64,000 nt of DNA from assembly GCA_963965975.1 (NCBI GenBank), contig OZ014425.1:736001-800000 (forward strand), written 5' to 3'. The stretch is from Xestospongia bergquistia. Lineage: Eukaryota; Porifera; Demospongiae; Haplosclerida; Petrosiidae. Below, piece after piece: positions 60,601 through 64,000 of this stretch (its first letter is position 1; each line of letters begins with the position of its first letter). Both the position numbers and the translations under genes were made by a program. The notes beneath the pieces are model-generated. The model ran no database searches, was not told the origin of the DNA, and saw nothing but the letters and a program-made list of their open reading frames with translations.

Positions 60601-63600
60601 TTTCATCCTTATTTATTTTTCAATAAAGACCAAACTAGTATAACCCCTATGGGGTTCTGTATCAATGACAAAGGTGATGCTATTGATCCAAACAGTAGAA
60701 AGATAATTTTGCCTCAAGTGATAAATCAAGAGTTGAATAAACTATTAAGTGATCAAAATGTTGCTCTATCAGATAATTATCTCAATTGGTAAATTCATAT
60801 CCAATGCAAGCACTATATATATGTGTATATATATATATATTTATATATATATATATACTTTAAATTTTAGGAATAAAGACACTCTTCTTGTAAAACTTGC
60901 AACAGTGATTGGTTTAAAGAAAAACCAAATAGGAGATATAAAAGATCCTGATCCATCATATGTAATTACTGTGGATAATGTCATGAAAATGATGGCTATA
61001 CTAATGCGTTTTCGGTATATACATTTAATATAACAGTTCATATTATATATTTATTATGTCATTAGATGTGGTATACCAGTTGTTATTATGGGAGAAACTG
61101 GTTGTGGTAAAACAAGACTTCTTCGCTATTTGTGTCAGCTAGCATCTCATGATGAACTAGAAAGTGGAGACAAAGCAAACCTTGTGATTTTAAAGGTGAA
61201 TAATATAGATTGAATAAGTATTACTATTAAGTCTCAAAGGTTCATGGAGGTACAACTGAGCAAGATATTGAAAAAGCTGTGGATATAGCTGAGTGCATTG
61301 CTGAAGGAACTACCATTAATCGAAAGTCAGATGAAAGTCCAATTTTTGGCACTGTACTATTTTTTGATGAAGCCAATACAACTGAACACATTAATCTGAT
61401 CAAGGAAATTATGTGTGACCGTACTATCTTTGGCCGGAAAATTCATCAAGATTTGAGAATTGCAGCTGCTTGTAACCCTTACCGAATGTAAGTATACTCA
61501 AAGTAGCTGTTATGTATAAATATATGATTAATTTGTCAAGGCATACTAACCAAATGATTAAGAAACTCGAGTCTGCAGGATTAGGTTTTTACACCAAATC
61601 AGCACAAACAAAGCAAAGACTAGGTATGAACTCCATATTCGGTAACCACCAAGTTAGTCTTATATTTTATTGTTCAGGTTCCATTCCTCTAAGACATTTG
61701 GTATACAGAGTTCATGATCTGCCATCTAGTATGGCCTCTTTGATATTTGATTTTGGGAGACTAGACAGTAATACTGAGAAAAGATACATTGAAAAAATGG
61801 TTGAAAATAAGGTATAGTCAATAGTGTGTATGTTTCTGTCAATGACGATATGTATTTATGAACACAGCTCTCTTCTGTTAAATTTCCTGAAAGTAGTAAT
61901 AGAGACAGATTTATTGAAGTCATCAGTAAGGTTTTAGCATGGTCTCAAGATTTTATGAGGGATAAAAAGGTATTAATCATGATGAGATTTACAAGAAAGT
62001 AAACCTGTGCATGGTGATGAATGGTGCTGCAATTATAAACTCCTAACTATTAAAATGTATTTTTCAGAATGAATGCAGTTTTGTCAGTCTTCGAGATGTA
62101 GACAGAGCAATGATTATATTTAAATTCTTTTTTGAGCTTTTGACAACTAGCCCTTTATCAACACTTATAGATGATAAAGGAAAACACTTAAACCATAAAA
62201 CTGTTCCAGTTAAGGTATGAATCTAATATAATGCAACACAAGCATGCATAGCTATTTTCTAAAGCAAATTCATTCCAATTTGTCTTTATTTTTAAACAGT
62301 GCAAGTACACAAGAGCTCTCATTTTAACTCTTGGAGTATGCTATTATGCCAGATTGGAGCAACGAGATGATTATATAAAAAGTTTGTTGCAAGTTATTGC
62401 AAAGCCACTTGTTCATATCGACACTCCAAGTGTTTTCACTAATGAATTAATATGGTAACTGATTTTTTAGGTTTTGGCATGCCTTGGATGTCAAACAGTC
62501 CCATGATCGTTTAGACCATATGGTCCATTTATGCCATTTTTACATGCAAATATTTCAATCAATAAATCAAGCCTCTCCAGCCTGCATGTAACCAATGACT
62601 ACCTCAACAATAGGACAGGAAGGAATGCAGTTTAGTCAGAAATGCTATTTGCTTTCACAATACATAAATAAGGGGAAGAAGGATCAGAAACAAAATTGTT
62701 TAACAAAACCATATCATGTATAATGATAAAATATGGTAACAAATTCAAGTGAGTATAGTGTTTCATCAATAACAGTGTTAGCTAAGGGATTTATCTACTG
62801 ATTTAGTAAGCCTATATTGTATCCCAAATGCATGTATATTATTCATTTCCATTTCAAATCCCTTTCTTTCCCTTTCTTTATCTATGACTAACTCAACCAT
62901 TATGTTTTGCTATAATATCACTTTCAAAATAATCTTAGGATGATTTTAACAATTGTAATGTTCAAATTGTTTTTGAGACTGCAAAAATTGTATCATTTCT
63001 TTTCAATACATAGCTGTCAAGATGTCTTATTAGATAATATGAAGTTAGAAAAGAACATAGCAAGAAACTCAGCTCTGTGTGAGAATGTGTTTATGATGCT
63101 GGTGTGTACAAGTCTTAGAATTCCACTATTCCTAGTTGGAAAGCCTGGTAGTTCTAAGTCTTTGGCAAAGTCAATAATACTGAACTCAATGAAGGGTCCA
63201 AGGTCTGAAATGGAGTTATTACAAAAGCTAAAAGAGGTATGGATGACATTAAGGACTTTTACAAGACTATACCCTATTACATTGATAGGTTCAACTTTTT
63301 CCATACCAGTGCTCTCAACTTTCAACTTCTGACAGTATTTTAAATTTATTTAAACAAGCTTCAAAAGTTCAAGATAAGAATGACAAGTCTCAATTTGTTT
63401 CAGTTGTAGTATTAGATGAAGTTGGTCTAGCAGAAGATTCACCAAATCTTCCATTGAAGGTACTTCATCCTTTATTGGAAGATGGTACAGAAGGGAACAG
63501 TTATTCAGTAGATGTAAGTATAGTATTAGTTATTGCAATATTTATGTTTGAATTCAATAGATTGTAGAACGTAAAGAAAGAGAGATTGTAGAATCTGAGG

Positions 63601-64000
63601 AAACAGATATTGTGGAATACAAAGAAAGAGTGGCTTTTATTGGTATTTCTAATTGGGCATTAGATCCTGCTAAGATGAACAGAGGTATTATGGTCACTCG
63701 ATGTAGTCCATCTCTAAAAGAACTTGAACTCACTGCTTTGTAAGGGCTATTTTGTATGGGTAATTATGTTTTGATGTACATACTTGCTTAGACAAATTTG
63801 TTCAGATGAAGAAACTGAGACAAACAGCAATCCACTGAAGTTGCTATTTCCTAAGCTTGCTCGTGCTTATCTGGCTATTATTGAGGAACAAAATAATGAG
63901 AGGGAATACTATGGTTTAAGGGACTTTTACAGGTAGGTTTAGTATAACTGTGTCATTGTAAATACGTCAAAAGGAATGACTTATTGAGTTTTAGTGTATA
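48669..64000 (+). CDS. RNF213: RNF213-like giant AAA+ E3 ligase with N-terminal SAM domain (gene B, partial)
   Basis: About 43 exons are visible from 48669-48893 to 63792-63932 (about 2850 residues); the gene continues past the window. Order: SAM-like domain (1-75; LIKFLEDLRGRVLNILRQEK, GRSFLTLTDEELKKLGM), CBM20-like segment (about 110-220; LGGWKSLLTPFE, YRFAYKYVVF, NRLLSIP), a long helical stalk, then AAA+ modules with P-loops CLPGMGKS (about 1870), GETGCGKT (about 2270) and GKPGSSKS (about 2640), and Walker B regions TVLFFDEANTT and VVVLDEVGLAEDSP followed by FIGISNWALDPAKMNRG. The second and third modules are hallmark RNF213/mysterin sequence. The RING and RZ finger should lie downstream, unseen. 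RNF213 in vertebrates ubiquitylates bacterial LPS and acts at lipid droplets. Exon 2 (48946-49010) has a poor acceptor and is the least certain. Confidence 0.9.
49335..49357. repeat. (AT)n microsatellite
   Basis: Simple TA dinucleotide run in intron 2 of the RNF213-like gene. Similar short runs occur at about 60825-60857. Confidence 0.9.
50890..51720 (+). repeat. Tandem duplication inside RNF213-like intron 4
   Basis: 50890-51120 and 51470-51715 are similar. The second copy runs into the real exon 5 (51681). The first copy ends in an acceptor plus about 30 bp of exon-5-like sequence (GATGTCTTCAGATGTTATGA) and then hits TAA, so it is a decayed pseudo-exon. Confidence 0.8.
52783..52864. repeat. 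Two adjoining perfect palindromes in an RNF213-like intron
   Basis: Left: 17-bp perfect arms (52783-52799 and 52804-52820) around a 4-base loop. Right: a 48-bp perfect palindrome with no spacer, 52817-52864. The two share 4 bases at 52817-52820. Confidence 0.95.

Overview
The window looks like nuclear DNA from an early-branching animal, most likely a demosponge of the Amphimedon type. It is AT-rich and very gene-dense. Genes are cut by many short introns (often 45-60 bp, GT-AG), neighbours are often divergent with 85-130 bp between start codons, and the gene set is animal (ARNT, KIF18, FNBP4, RSU1, RNF213, TRAF-like). The species call is inference. Exon structures were worked out by hand from splice sites, reading phase and remembered family sequences; no database was searched.

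Layout, left to right: KIF18-type kinesin-8 (-, 854-8324) with an intronless TRAF-like RING gene on the + strand inside one of its introns; a small probable axonemal gene (+, 8863-10250) with an X-box-like promoter; ITFG2 (-) convergent with it and divergent from FNBP4 (+); U1-70K/SNRNP70 (+); a TBC-domain Rab-GAP (-); RPL27A (-) divergent from the RNA polymerase I subunit gene POLR1F (+); ARNT-like bHLH-PAS (+); ACAA2 thiolase (-); RSU1 (-) divergent from YME1L1 (+). All of these are conserved housekeeping or regulatory genes and most look complete.

From about 39 kb to the right edge the window becomes a recently rearranged accessory-like region. Gene A (38999-44476) carries a SAM domain, an RNF213-type N-terminal region, a long coiled coil and a protein kinase domain in one apparent frame. 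It is followed by a broken SAM-kinase pseudogene, four copies of a ~300-bp repeat with a short palindrome, and decayed YME1L1 exon fragments. Then comes gene B (48669 to beyond 64000), an RNF213-like giant AAA+ gene that also starts with a SAM domain and runs off the window after its third visible P-loop. Genes A and B are paralogous over about the first 750 residues.

Strongest leads: (1) the SNRNP70 intron at 19503-20102 holds eleven GTAAGT 5' splice-site consensus hexamers just after a strong alternative 3' splice site that leads to an immediate stop, the architecture of the known U1C/U1-70K feedback switch in vertebrates; (2) a 783-bp minisatellite in a YME1L1 intron copies the 3' splice site and exon start about 30 times, is stop-free and is in frame across the intron; (3) the RNF213 N-terminus/kinase chimera next to an RNF213 gene.
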